Of a DNA stretch of 64,000 bases, positions 1 to 7,715 are shown one piece after another. The stretch lies in assembly GCF_002310815.1 (NCBI RefSeq), contig NZ_CP011032.1:350001-414000 (forward strand), read 5' to 3'. Source of the DNA: Pseudoalteromonas tunicata (lineage in GTDB: Bacteria > Pseudomonadota > Gammaproteobacteria > Enterobacterales > Alteromonadaceae). The notes below the pieces were generated by a model. The model worked only from the letters and a program-made list of their open reading frames with translations, was not told where the DNA came from and ran no database searches. The position numbers and the translations under genes were made by a program. Positions within the stretch are counted from its first letter, which is position 1; each line of letters starts with the position of its first letter.

Positions 1-302
1 TAAGCACCAATGTTGATATAAGAAGGAGGCATAATAATCGTGCCTTTTGATACATAAGCACCTGGGCGAACACTGCTGCCACCCGGTACCATGCGCACGC
101 CATCTTCAGCCGAAAAACCACGCACGGCTAAGTTGTGTTTATCGACAAAACCACCAGGGAATTCAATATTGTTGCCATTTTTAAAGACGTCTAAAATGCC
201 TTTTTTAACTTCAACATTGGCATGCCATTGACCGTTTTCATCTTGAGTTGCAGCGCGCACTGTGCCCGCTTCTAATTGTTGAATAAGTTCTGACCAGTTC
301 AT
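1..302 (-). CDS. dapD: DapD, tetrahydrodipicolinate N-succinyltransferase (N-terminal part)
   Basis: The gene runs off the left edge, so only about 100 N-terminal residues are visible. DapD transfers succinyl from succinyl-CoA to tetrahydrodipicolinate in the succinylase branch of lysine/DAP synthesis in the cytoplasm. The visible part has the N-terminal helix, an HNLAVRGF stretch and a VRPGAYV...IIMPPSYINIGA segment that matches the beginning of the left-handed beta-helix in E. coli DapD (FIARNTVLMPSYVNIGA). The N-terminal domain is shorter than in E. coli by a few dozen residues, as in other short-form DapD proteins. It starts 11 bases after the dapA stop, so it is the second gene of a dapA-dapD unit under the lysine riboswitch. 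The assignment rests on the N-terminus only; a related acyltransferase is less likely given the context. Confidence 0.85.
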   Translation of the reverse strand, partial: MNWSELIQQLEAGTVRAATQDENGQWHANVEVKKGILDVFKNGNNIEFPGGFVDKHNLAVRGFSAEDGVRMVPGGSSVRPGAYVSKGTIIMPPSYINIGA

Positions 303-313
303 AAATTGCCTGT

Positions 314-1198
314 TTAATTAAAAGATAAAATTGTGTGATTCGCAGCTTCAAGTGCTGCATGATTATTGAGTTCTAAATGCGTCAATGGTGGTCTTAAATC
401 CGGAAATTGAATGCGACCTTGCTTGTGCATTAGCACTTTTACAGGGATTGGATTGGCGACTTCAAATAAGCTATTGATAGCGCTCGACCATTGACGAAAT
501 AGATTAGGATAAGTACCTGCAAGCGAGCGACGTACAAATTCAGCTGTTTGATTGGGCCAAGCATTTGCTGCGACAGACACTAGCCCTTTAGCGCCAGCTT
601 GGGCAAAATAAGGCATCAAGGCATCGTCACCACTATAAATGGCAAGCTGGGGTGCGGCACTACGAAACGCTTCAAATTTTGCAATATCGCCACTGGCTTC
701 TTTCATCGCCCAAAGCCTAGTGTGATGGCTTAAATTAGTCAGTACCTCAGGCGCAATAGCAACAGCACTGCGACCTGGTACGTTATAAAGCATACATGGG
801 TGTTTTGAATGGTTCAGTAAGGTATCAAACCATTGGGTTTGTCCTTGAATACCAGGCTTGGCATACAGTGGCGAACCAAGTAAATAAGCATGGATTGGTA
901 AATCATTACAAAACTCAAGCCATTGAACTTGTTGCTTTAAATTAAAACCACCAACAGCGACCATTAACGGAACTTGAGGTGCTAATTGGCAAACAAAAGT
1001 AACAATTTCTTTTTGCTCGGTTTCGGTTAGGGCTAAGCCTTCGCCGGTACTGCCAAGTAATAAAATGCCATTGTTAGCCGCGACTTGTTCAGCGACTAAC
1101 TTCGCCAAAGCGTCAAAATCAACAGTGTCTTGTGGTGTAAACGGCGTAATTAAAGCCGTCCATAACGGATATTCAGATAAATCGAATTGTTGGATCAT
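314..1198 (-). CDS. dapA: DapA-family 4-hydroxy-tetrahydrodipicolinate synthase
   Basis: Class I aldolase that condenses pyruvate with aspartate semialdehyde, the first step specific to DAP/lysine synthesis. Visible landmarks are the GSTGEG pyruvate-binding loop, YNVPGRS with the catalytic Tyr, MKEASGD with the Schiff-base Lys, YSGDD, and the C-terminal PIPVK segment; length about 295 residues, as in E. coli. Three starts are possible: GTG at 1252, ATG at 1213 and ATG at 1198. I chose 1198 because the leader upstream is structured RNA and the homology begins after it; no start has a strong Shine-Dalgarno sequence, though a GGTAGAG lies directly before 1198. dapD follows after 11 bases. A lysine riboswitch precedes it, so lysine should repress it. 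The family also contains N-acetylneuraminate and keto-acid lyases, but the riboswitch and dapD support DapA. Confidence 0.9.
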   Translation of the reverse strand: MIQQFDLSEYPLWTALITPFTPQDTVDFDALAKLVAEQVAANNGILLLGSTGEGLALTETEQKEIVTFVCQLAPQVPLMVAVGGFNLKQQVQWLEFCNDLPIHAYLLGSPLYAKPGIQGQTQWFDTLLNHSKHPCMLYNVPGRSAVAIAPEVLTNLSHHTRLWAMKEASGDIAKFEAFRSAAPQLAIYSGDDALMPYFAQAGAKGLVSVAANAWPNQTAEFVRRSLAGTYPNLFRQWSSAINSLFEVANPIPVKVLMHKQGRIQFPDLRPPLTHLELNNHAALEAANHTILSFN

Positions 1199-1200
1199 CT

Positions 1201-1262
1201 CTACCGAACTCATAACATGTCGGTAGGAAAGTGGGGGAATAATCCAAAACACTACCGAACAT
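1201..1262 (-). promoter_or_regulatory. Alternative hairpins at the dapA start (candidate expression platform)
   Basis: Read on the minus strand, three segments share one complementarity: A at 1252-1262 (contains TCGGTAG), B at 1217-1227 (contains CTACCGA) and C at 1201-1207 (TCGGTAG again). A and B can form a 7-bp stem extended by 3 bp across a bulged U; B and C can form a 7-bp hairpin with a 12-base loop. The two pairings exclude each other. Segment C is the GGTAGAG directly before the ATG at 1198, and the other ATG at 1213 lies in the B-C loop. This is seen in the sequence; that it is the read-out of the lysine riboswitch is inference. Confidence 0.5.
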
Positions 1263-1324
1263 ATAAAATTCGAAGAGCGAATGGACTTAACAAAAATAAA
1301 GCAAATAGCCTTATTTTCCTAAGA

Positions 1325-1511
1325 CCAGAAGCTCTCCACCAAAATTACAACAGCTTAGCTGTTATTGGTGACAGTCGCTGGGATTCAGCCCAGGCGCCCG
1401 AAATAACATTGAGACAAACAATGCGCATTCTCGGCGTTAATTCCCCTCATAAACGGTCTCTGGAGTTTGTTCTCCTCACGTTTACTACCTGATTAACGCA
1501 CCTCTTCTAGC
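1325..1511 (-). ncRNA. Lysine riboswitch (L box) upstream of dapA
   Basis: Read on the minus strand, this segment carries the conserved blocks of the lysine aptamer in the right order: AGAAGAGGTGCG at the 5' side of P1/P2, GTGAGGAG, GAGGGGAATTAACGCCGAG, GGGCTGAATCCC, GACTGTCACC, and a 3' strand GGTGGAGAGCTTCTGG. The outer segments pair as P1 (CTAGAAG with CTTCTGG). The E. coli lysC leader has nearly the same blocks (AGAAGAGG, GAGGGG, GCCGAG, GGGCTGAATCCCC, TTGTCACC, GTGGAGCACTTCTGG). It lies roughly 110-130 bases upstream of the candidate dapA starts. No intrinsic terminator follows the aptamer before dapA, so control is more likely at translation initiation. Confidence 0.95.
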
Positions 1512-1710
1512 CCTAAAATTAACCACCGTTTAGTACAGCAATTAATTATTGAATAGGGTTCACGGCAGGGATTGAAACATTTTAGCCATCTATATGTCAA
1601 TGATGAATTGTGATCTTTTATCTGAAGCTTGGCTGTTTGCCATTTATTTAAAGTGTAAAATTTGAGATGGAATGGTGAAGGTTGGTGCTGTTTTATTTAT
1701 TACGATGAAA

Positions 1711-1742
1711 TTAAAAATGCTGCATTTTGGCAGCATTTTTAA
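1711..1742. terminator. Bidirectional intrinsic terminator
   Basis: A perfect 13-bp stem (1711-1723 with 1730-1742, core AAATGCTGC/GCAGCATTT) encloses a 6-base loop. The A/T ends of the stem supply a U-tract in both directions, and a further T-run follows at 1744-1751 on the plus strand. It most likely ends the minus-strand gene at 1759-2379 and insulates the promoter of the lysine riboswitch, which must lie between here and 1512. Confidence 0.85.
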
Positions 1743-1758
1743 TGTTTTTTTTCTGATT

Positions 1759-2379
1759 TTAGCGGCGAATTCTAATGTCACCCACACCTACTTCAATATT
1801 TAAATTATATTGGCCTGCACCACGGTATTCAGTTTCTGAGCTTACTAATTTTCGTTGCTCTTTTATCTCGTTAACTAAACCACTGACACGTGTATCACCA
1901 ACACCTGAGCTTAATTGAATATTTTTAAAGTCATCCAAGGTGGTATCAATTCGAACCGAGCCAACGCCGACCTCAATATCAGCAGAATTAGCAAAATTAT
2001 TGATTTCAATACTGCCAACACCCAAATGCACATCAAGCGCGGCGGTGCGAGGGAGGCGAATTGTCCACTCTTGTTGCAGGTCGTCTTTGTCCACTTCGAG
2101 ACTAATTTTATTATCGGTTATTTTTTTATCTAACGTGATGCTTGATAAATCGGCACTGGATGAAAACCAGCCACTATTTTTAGGTTTGAGGTCTATTTCA
2201 ATTTCGAGCTGGTCACTGTCACCTGCTTCTATCTCTAAGCTGCCAACGGGGAAATTGATGCTCAAACTTTGTTGCTTGGTCATGGTTAATGTTTCTGCAA
2301 TTCTTTTTTCGCTATCGGCAATAGCCTGTTGGCTACAAAGTGCGGCAATAAGCGTAAGTGAGCTAATTAATTTTTTCAT
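1759..2379 (-). CDS. Exported DUF4097-like beta-repeat protein
   Basis: A 206-residue protein with a signal peptide (MKKLISSLTLIAAL...QAIADS). After it comes a beta-rich region with a recurring Gly-Val-Gly motif followed by Ser or Asp and a beta strand (GVGSIEI, GVGSVRI, GVGDTRV, GVGDIRI), the pattern of DUF4097 putative adhesin beta-solenoids. The C-terminus is rich in basic residues (IRIRR). I chose the start at 2379, where the signal peptide begins, rather than an ATG 54 bases upstream, because the extra residues would precede the signal sequence. It stands alone, divergent from the ilv operon and followed by a strong terminator. The biochemical role is unknown; DUF4097 proteins are often linked to envelope stress or surface structures. 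Family call is from repeat pattern only. Confidence 0.75.
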   Translation of the reverse strand: MKKLISSLTLIAALCSQQAIADSEKRIAETLTMTKQQSLSINFPVGSLEIEAGDSDQLEIEIDLKPKNSGWFSSSADLSSITLDKKITDNKISLEVDKDDLQQEWTIRLPRTAALDVHLGVGSIEINNFANSADIEVGVGSVRIDTTLDDFKNIQLSSGVGDTRVSGLVNEIKEQRKLVSSETEYRGAGQYNLNIEVGVGDIRIRR

Positions 2380-2529
2380 AGTGATAATCCATTTGATGAC
2401 TGTGATGATGTTATCAAGTAAGTCGCGGGTCATGATTAAAAAGGTTTAAAAATAATTAAATTTATTTTTGTATATTGAATTTAAATGCCGCAGGGATATA
2501 AAATTAATCAATTGGACAATTTCTATTAT

Positions 2530-2583
2530 GTTGTTTGAATCATTCATTATTCTTTAATCTCGAGGATAATTAATTCAAACAAC
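2530..2583. repeat. 11-bp inverted repeat in the ilv upstream region
   Basis: GTTGTTTGAAT at 2530-2540 is the exact reverse complement of 2573-2583, with 32 bases between and a smaller ATTAT/ATAAT pair inside. A short T-run follows at 2585-2590. It lies between the divergent DUF4097 gene and the ilv promoter. It could be an operator, a weak terminator or an RNA stem; nothing decides between these. Confidence 0.5.
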
Positions 2584-2650
2584 CGTTTTTTAAAATCATT
2601 TTCTGCAATATATTTCTAATTAACCGCCTTTATTTGCATTGTTTTTGTTG

Positions 2651-2679
2651 TTGACTTATCGTGGCTAAAAGGTTACTAA
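2651..2679 (+). promoter_or_regulatory. Candidate sigma-70 promoter of ilvLGMEDA
   Basis: TTGACT at 2651-2656 is a good -35 element; 17 bases later TACTAA at 2674-2679 is a weak -10. Transcription would start near 2686, about 40 bases before the leader peptide. The -35 is convincing and the -10 is not, so a start point a few bases away is possible. Confidence 0.5.
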
Positions 2680-2728
2680 TAAATAAGAAATTAACGCAGA
2701 GCAATTAACTGCAAATTTAAACGAATTA

Positions 2729-2818
2729 ATGGTTAACAATTTAATGCTGACAAACACACTTTCTCTAGTCCTAATTATTATCAACGTGGTGATTATTATC
2801 ACCGCGGGGGCGAGCTAG
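2729..2818 (+). CDS. ilvL: ilv operon leader peptide
   Basis: A 29-codon reading frame whose second half is LVLIIINVVIIITAGAS: 7 Ile, 3 Val and several Leu codons lie close together. This is the hallmark of the leader peptide of the ilvGMEDA operon, where ribosome stalling at Ile, Val or Leu codons sets the fate of the attenuator. The E. coli IlvL has the similar run VISLVVISVVVIII. The control codons overlap a small hairpin (GGTGAT/ATCACC), and the end of the frame carries a GGGGG run able to pair with the CCCCCC of the terminator. The ATG at 2744 is an alternative start. The frame is too short to be found by usual ORF cut-offs. Confidence 0.88.
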   Translation: MVNNLMLTNTLSLVLIIINVVIIITAGAS

Positions 2819-2844
2819 TGTCTAAGTAAAATTGCTTAATCACG

Positions 2845-2878
2845 AACCCCCCGAACTGAAAAGTCCGGGGGGTTTTTT
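2845..2878 (+). terminator. ilv attenuator terminator
   Basis: AACCCCCCG at 2845-2853 pairs with CGGGGGGTT at 2866-2874; the stem continues across one A-C mismatch to a GAAA loop and ends in T6. It lies 26 bases after the leader peptide stop and about 50 bases before ilvG. An alternative pairing of the upstream CGGGGG (near 2804-2811) with CCCCCG of the terminator stem would form an antiterminator, as expected for attenuation. Confidence 0.92.
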
Positions 2879-2924
2879 GTTTCTAGGTGTTTGAAAAACT
2901 TGTAAAACTAAGGGTTGAATTAAA

Positions 2925-4574
2925 ATGACAGGCGCGCAGTTACTAATAGAATTACTTGCCAAACATGGCGTAAACGAGGTGTTTGGTTACCCAGGCGGAG
3001 CCATTATGCCAATTTATGACGCTTTGTATGGTGCGCCAATTAAGCATTATTTAACCCGCCATGAACAAGGTGCTGGTTTTGCTGCTGTAGGCTTTGCCAG
3101 AAGCACGGGTAAGCTAGGTGTATGTTTTGCTACTTCAGGTCCTGGCGCGACAAACTTAATCACCTCATTGGCTGATGCGATGATGGATTCGGTGCCATTA
3201 CTTGCCATTACCGGTCAAGTTCCGACTGCTGCAATCGGGTCTGACGCCTTTCAAGAAATCGATGTACTCGGTATGTCGCTGTCATGTACAAAACATAGTT
3301 ATTTGGTTGAGCGCCCTGAAGATTTAGCTGAAATTTTACAAGAAGCGATGCATGTTGCGCAGTCAGGCCGCCCAGGTCCTGTTTTAGTTGATATACCAAA
3401 AGATATTCAGCTCGCTCAAGTGCCTTTTCATCCTTGGCTGGCAGTAGACGATTACAAACCACAGGTTTCAAATGATGAAGTATTAAAAGCGAATCAACTT
3501 TTAGCGCACGCCAAACGTCCGGTCGCGTATGTTGGTGGTGGTGTGCAAGCGGCAGATGCGCAGCAGCATTTAATGGATTTTTTAAATGCAACACAAATGC
3601 CGGCAGTCTCAACGTTAAAGGCATTAGGGTCAGTATTGCCTGAATATCAACATGATTTAGGCATGCTCGGCATGCATGGTGGTCAAGCTGCCAATTTAGC
3701 GGTGCAAGAATGTGACTTACTGGTATGTATCGGCGCACGTTTTGACGACCGAGTAACGGGAAATTTGGCTAAATTTGCTGCTAAAGCCAAAGTCATTCAT
3801 TTAGATATCGATGCAGCTGAGGTTGGTAAACGCAAACCTGTTGCGGCTTCTTTAGTGGCAGATTTAAAAGATTCATTACCAAAGCTCAATGGCCCTCTTA
3901 CTACAGCTGATTGGTTAGATCATTGTTCTGCCATGAAACAGCAATATGCATGGCGTTATGATTACCCTGGCGAGAAAGTTTATGCACCTTATTTACTTAA
4001 CCAATTAAGCCAGTTGATGCCTAAAAATGGCGTGGTGTGTTGTGATGTAGGTCAGCACCAAATGTGGGTCGCACAGCACATGAAATTTCGCCATCCCAGT
4101 AATCATTTAAGTAGTGGCGGTGCAGGAACCATGGGATTTGGTTTACCTGCAGCCATTGGCGCACAAGTAGCTCGGCTTAATGATTTTGTTATAACAGTGT
4201 CGGGTGATGGCTCAATCATGATGAATATTCAGGAGCTGGCGACTATCAGACGTAATAATTTACCGGTTAAGATTTTGATTTTAGATAACCAGCGTTTAGG
4301 CATGGTACGCCAGTGGCAGCAATTGTTTTTTGAAGGCCGTTACAGCGAAACCGATTTATCGGATAACCCAGATTTTGTAGCTTTAGCGGCGGTCTTTGGT
4401 ATTCCAGGTCAAACAATTACGCACGCCAATGAGGTCGATGCAGCGCTGGTAAAATTAGTCTCAGCAACGGGTCCTTATATTTTACATGCCTGTATTGATG
4501 ATAAAGAAAATGTATGGCCACTTGTGCCGCCAGGCGCGGGAAATGAACAAATGTTAACGGAGGTGGTGTCATGA
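2925..4574 (+). CDS. ilvG: Acetolactate synthase II large subunit
   Basis: Thiamine-diphosphate enzyme that joins two pyruvates, or pyruvate with 2-ketobutyrate, in the first common step of valine and isoleucine synthesis. The 549 residues match E. coli IlvG in length. The N-terminal PYR domain has [14 protein letters not shown] and RHEQGA with the catalytic Glu; [10 protein letters not shown] follows; the central FAD domain has [12 protein letters not shown]; the C-terminal PP domain has GDGS...ILDNQRLGM for ThDP and magnesium. It is intact, unlike the frameshifted ilvG of E. coli K-12. An AAGGG lies before the ATG. The stop overlaps ilvM by 4 bases, so the two subunits are translationally coupled. 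The leader attenuator just upstream should control it. Confidence 0.97.
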   Translation: MTGAQLLIELLAKHGVNEVFGYPGGAIMPIYDALYGAPIKHYLTRHEQGAGFAAVGFARSTGKLGVCFATSGPGATNLITSLADAMMDSVPLLAITGQVPTAAIGSDAFQEIDVLGMSLSCTKHSYLVERPEDLAEILQEAMHVAQSGRPGPVLVDIPKDIQLAQVPFHPWLAVDDYKPQVSNDEVLKANQLLAHAKRPVAYVGGGVQAADAQQHLMDFLNATQMPAVSTLKALGSVLPEYQHDLGMLGMHGGQAANLAVQECDLLVCIGARFDDRVTGNLAKFAAKAKVIHLDIDAAEVGKRKPVAASLVADLKDSLPKLNGPLTTADWLDHCSAMKQQYAWRYDYPGEKVYAPYLLNQLSQLMPKNGVVCCDVGQHQMWVAQHMKFRHPSNHLSSGGAGTMGFGLPAAIGAQVARLNDFVITVSGDGSIMMNIQELATIRRNNLPVKILILDNQRLGMVRQWQQLFFEGRYSETDLSDNPDFVALAAVFGIPGQTITHANEVDAALVKLVSATGPYILHACIDDKENVWPLVPPGAGNEQMLTEVVS

Positions 4575-4810
4575 AGCACTATTTACAGGTTGAACTAAAA
4601 AATCAAAGCATTGCGGTTGAGCGCTTTTTAAGAGTGACCCGTCATCGTGGATTTTCACTCACTCACATGCAGTTAGAAGCAAAAGATGAAAAGTATTTAG
4701 TAAATTTTACCGTAGATAGTGACCGACCTATCCATTTATTAACGCAACAACTAAATAAACTGATTGAAGTTAGTTTTGTTGAGCAACAATTAAAACAACA
4801 AGCGAGTTAA
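4571..4810 (+). CDS. ilvM: Acetolactate synthase II small (regulatory) subunit
   Basis: A 79-residue protein with one ACT-like domain (HYLQVELKN, then [12 protein letters not shown], then [18 protein letters not shown]), the length and pattern of IlvM. It binds the large subunit IlvG and is needed for full activity; isozyme II of enterobacteria is rather insensitive to valine. Its ATG overlaps the ilvG stop (ATGA-type overlap). The C-terminal tail is Lys/Gln-rich. The position between ilvG and ilvE makes the assignment firm although the sequence is short and divergent. Confidence 0.93.
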   Translation: MKHYLQVELKNQSIAVERFLRVTRHRGFSLTHMQLEAKDEKYLVNFTVDSDRPIHLLTQQLNKLIEVSFVEQQLKQQAS

Positions 4811-4863
4811 CCGCTTTTTAAATTTTTTACCGGTATTGCCGGCATTGAAAATAGGAAATTACT

Positions 4864-5787
4864 ATGTCACAGCAGTCAGAATTTATTTGGTTCAACGGCA
4901 AAATGGTTCCATATGCGCAAGCAACCACTCACGTACTTAGCCATGCCATTCATTATGGTAGCTCAGTATTTGAAGGCGTTCGTGCTTATGATACACCTAA
5001 TGGTCCGGCTATTTTTCGTTTGACTGACCATATCAAGCGTATGTTCGATTCAGCAAAAATTTATCGGATGGAAATTCCATATACGTTAGAAGAGTTAGTT
5101 CAAGCCTGTAAAGACACTGTGGCGCAAAATGGTTTTAAAGACGCATATTTACGTCCCTTTGCTTATTTAGGTCATGTTGGGCTTGGTTTAAATCCAAAAT
5201 CTCATGTAGCAGAGGTCTCTGTAGCAGCTATGCAATGGGGCGCTTATTTAGGTGAAGATAGCCTTGCTGAAGGTGTCGATGTCTGTATTTCTTCTTGGAA
5301 TCGTTTAGCTCCTAATACGATGCCAACGGCAGCCAAAGCGGGTGGCAATTATTTATCTTCACAACTTATCTCTGGCGAAGCAAAACGTAATGGGTATGTT
5401 GAAGGCATTGCACTTGATACCAACGGCATGTTGAGCGAGGGGGCAGGTGAAAACTTATTTGTGATAAAAAAAGGGGTGCTTTATACCCCGCCGACCACGG
5501 CATGTATTTTACCGGGTTTAACCCGAGATACCATTATGACGCTGGCCAACGAGTTTGGTTACGAAGTGCGTGAGGAAGCGATTGCTCGTGAAGCTTTGTA
5601 TTTAGCTGATGAATTTTTTATGACTGGCACCGCAGCCGAAATTGTACCGGTGCGCAGTGTTGATCGCATTACAGTTGGTTCTGGCAAGCGCGGTCCAATC
5701 ACTGAGCACTTACAAAAAGCCTATTTTGATTTGGTTAAAGGCCAAAGCGCCGATCCACATGGCTGGCTTGAATACGTAAGCGCATAA
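4864..5787 (+). CDS. ilvE: Branched-chain amino acid aminotransferase
   Basis: PLP fold-type IV transaminase that makes valine, leucine and isoleucine from their 2-keto acids with glutamate. The 307 residues align with E. coli IlvE (309): HYGSSVFEGVRAY near the start, KAGGNYLSS around residue 160 with the PLP lysine, LSEGAGENLF, and GTAAEIVPVRSVD near the C-terminus. It lies 53 bases after ilvM with an AGGAAA Shine-Dalgarno sequence. It is part of the ilvGMEDA transcript. Confidence 0.97.
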   Translation: MSQQSEFIWFNGKMVPYAQATTHVLSHAIHYGSSVFEGVRAYDTPNGPAIFRLTDHIKRMFDSAKIYRMEIPYTLEELVQACKDTVAQNGFKDAYLRPFAYLGHVGLGLNPKSHVAEVSVAAMQWGAYLGEDSLAEGVDVCISSWNRLAPNTMPTAAKAGGNYLSSQLISGEAKRNGYVEGIALDTNGMLSEGAGENLFVIKKGVLYTPPTTACILPGLTRDTIMTLANEFGYEVREEAIAREALYLADEFFMTGTAAEIVPVRSVDRITVGSGKRGPITEHLQKAYFDLVKGQSADPHGWLEYVSA

Positions 5788-5822
5788 ATACATAAAGATT
5801 TTAAATTTTTGGGAATGAGGAA

Positions 5823-5841
5823 TAGGGGGAGTTTCCCCCTA
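5823..5841 (+). repeat. 8-bp hairpin between ilvE and ilvD
   Basis: TAGGGGGA at 5823-5830 and TCCCCCTA at 5834-5841 form a perfect stem with a 3-base loop, ending 16 bases before the ilvD ATG. No T-run follows, so it is not an intrinsic terminator. It may protect the downstream mRNA from 3' decay or tune ilvD translation. Function is inferred only from position. Confidence 0.6.
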
Positions 5842-5857
5842 AAATACAGAGGTAACT

Positions 5858-7714
5858 ATGGCTAAATTAAGAAGTGCAGAAACAACTGAAGGTCGCAAAC
5901 GCGCTGGCGCTCGCGCGCTTTGGCGTGCAACAGGAATGACAGATCAGGATTTTGGTAAACCGATTATTGCGGTTGTTAACTCGTTCACTCAATTTGTGCC
6001 AGGTCATGTTCACCTCAACCAACTCAGTGAGTTAATGGCGCAAACCATTACACAAGCGGGTGGTGTGCCAAAGGAATTTAATACCATTGCAATCGATGAT
6101 GGTATCGCAATGGGTCATGGCGGCATGCTTTATTCTTTGCCTTCTCGCGATTTAATTGCTGATTCGGTTGAATACATGGTCAACGGTCACTGCGCTGATG
6201 CCATGATCTGTATTTCAAACTGCGACAAAATAACTCCGGGCATGATGCTTGCAGCGCTGCGTTTAAATATCCCGGTTATTTTTGTTTCAGGTGGTCCAAT
6301 GGAGGCGGGCAAAACACGCCTTGCTGGCATTGATATCAAACTTGATTTAGTTGATGCCATGGTAAAAGGGGCGGATTCAAATGTCAGTGATGCAGATTCT
6401 GAACAAGTAGAGCGTTCAGCGTGCCCAACGTGTGGTTCATGTTCAGGTATGTTTACCGCAAATTCAATGAACTGTTTATTAGAAGCTATCGGTTTAGCTC
6501 TGCCTGGTAATGGTACGACGCTTGCCACCCATAAAGATCGTAAACAACTTTATGTTGAAGCGGGTGCGCGCATAGTTGATTTATGCCGCGAATATTATCA
6601 AAAAGATAACCCAGCAGTATTACCGCGCGCCATTGCTAATCGCACCGCATTTATGAATGCAATGGTGGTTGATATCGCAATGGGCGGCTCATCAAATACC
6701 GTGCTGCATTTATTGGCCGCAGCGCAAGAGGCGGGTGTTGATTTTGATATGTCTCATATCGACGCACTTTCTCGTAAAACACCTTTTTTATGTAAAGTTG
6801 CCCCAGCGACCCCTGATTACCACATTGAAGATGTACACCGCGCTGGTGGCATGATGGCGATTATTCGTGAACTTGGCAAAGCGGGTTTGGTTGATTTATC
6901 GGTGGATCATGTTGCCGGTATGACCATGGCCGAATTAGTTAAAAAATGGGACGCAACGGATCCTGCAAATGAAGCCGCGCAAAAATTCTTTCGCGCTGGC
7001 CCTGCCGGTATCCGTACCACTAAAGCCATGAGTCAAGAGTGCCGTTGGCCAGAAGGAGATAATGATCGCGAAAACGGATGTATTCGCAGTGTTGAACATG
7101 CCTTTAGACAAGATGGTGGCCTTGCGGTGTTATACGGTAACTTAGCGCAAGATGGCTGTATTGTTAAAAGTGCGGGAGTGGTGGATGACATGCTGCATTT
7201 TGAAGGTCGCGCTGTGGTCTATGAATCACAAGATGACTCTGTTGAAGGCATTTTAAACGATGAAGTAAAAGCTGGTGATGTGGTGGTCATTCGTTACGAA
7301 GGGCCAAAAGGCGGCCCAGGCATGCAAGAAATGCTGTATCCAACGAGCTATTTGAAATCAAAAGGTTTGGCAGAAAAATGTGCGTTGATCACTGATGGCC
7401 GTTTTTCGGGGGGAACATCAGGGTTATCGATTGGCCATGTTTCACCAGAAGCAGCAAGCGGTGGCGCCATCGCCTATGTAGAAAATGGCGATAAAATCAT
7501 TATCGATATTGCAACTCGCCAAATCAAACTCGATTTAACAGCTGAAGAGCTTGAAGCGCGTAAACAAAAGCAGCTTGCTCGTGGTAAAGAGGCCTATAAA
7601 CCTGTTGATCGTGTACGTTATGTATCGTCAGCTTTAAAAGCGTATGCCTTATTGGCAACCAGTGCAGATAAAGGTGCGGTACGTGATTTAGCTAAATTAG
7701 AGGAGCTGAGCTGA
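5858..7714 (+). CDS. ilvD: Dihydroxy-acid dehydratase
   Basis: Iron-sulfur dehydratase that converts 2,3-dihydroxy acids to 2-keto acids, the third step of valine and isoleucine synthesis. The 618 residues match the family. Fe-S ligands are visible in SNCDKITPG and in [24 protein letters not shown] and the C-terminal [20 protein letters not shown] are typical. An AGAGGTAAC Shine-Dalgarno sequence precedes the ATG. ilvA follows after one base, so ilvD and ilvA are likely coupled. A small hairpin lies just upstream of the start. Confidence 0.98.
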   Translation: MAKLRSAETTEGRKRAGARALWRATGMTDQDFGKPIIAVVNSFTQFVPGHVHLNQLSELMAQTITQAGGVPKEFNTIAIDDGIAMGHGGMLYSLPSRDLIADSVEYMVNGHCADAMICISNCDKITPGMMLAALRLNIPVIFVSGGPMEAGKTRLAGIDIKLDLVDAMVKGADSNVSDADSEQVERSACPTCGSCSGMFTANSMNCLLEAIGLALPGNGTTLATHKDRKQLYVEAGARIVDLCREYYQKDNPAVLPRAIANRTAFMNAMVVDIAMGGSSNTVLHLLAAAQEAGVDFDMSHIDALSRKTPFLCKVAPATPDYHIEDVHRAGGMMAIIRELGKAGLVDLSVDHVAGMTMAELVKKWDATDPANEAAQKFFRAGPAGIRTTKAMSQECRWPEGDNDRENGCIRSVEHAFRQDGGLAVLYGNLAQDGCIVKSAGVVDDMLHFEGRAVVYESQDDSVEGILNDEVKAGDVVVIRYEGPKGGPGMQEMLYPTSYLKSKGLAEKCALITDGRFSGGTSGLSIGHVSPEAASGGAIAYVENGDKIIIDIATRQIKLDLTAEELEARKQKQLARGKEAYKPVDRVRYVSSALKAYALLATSADKGAVRDLAKLEELS

Positions 7715-7715
7715 T

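Noticed and set aside
1187..1492. A 101-codon plus-strand frame opposite the dapA leader
   Set aside because: It lies across the lysine riboswitch on the opposite strand and shows no protein-like pattern.
1595..1600. TTGACA-like -35 on the minus strand as the promoter of the lysine riboswitch
   Set aside because: No acceptable -10 at 16-18 bases could be found, so the promoter position is left open.
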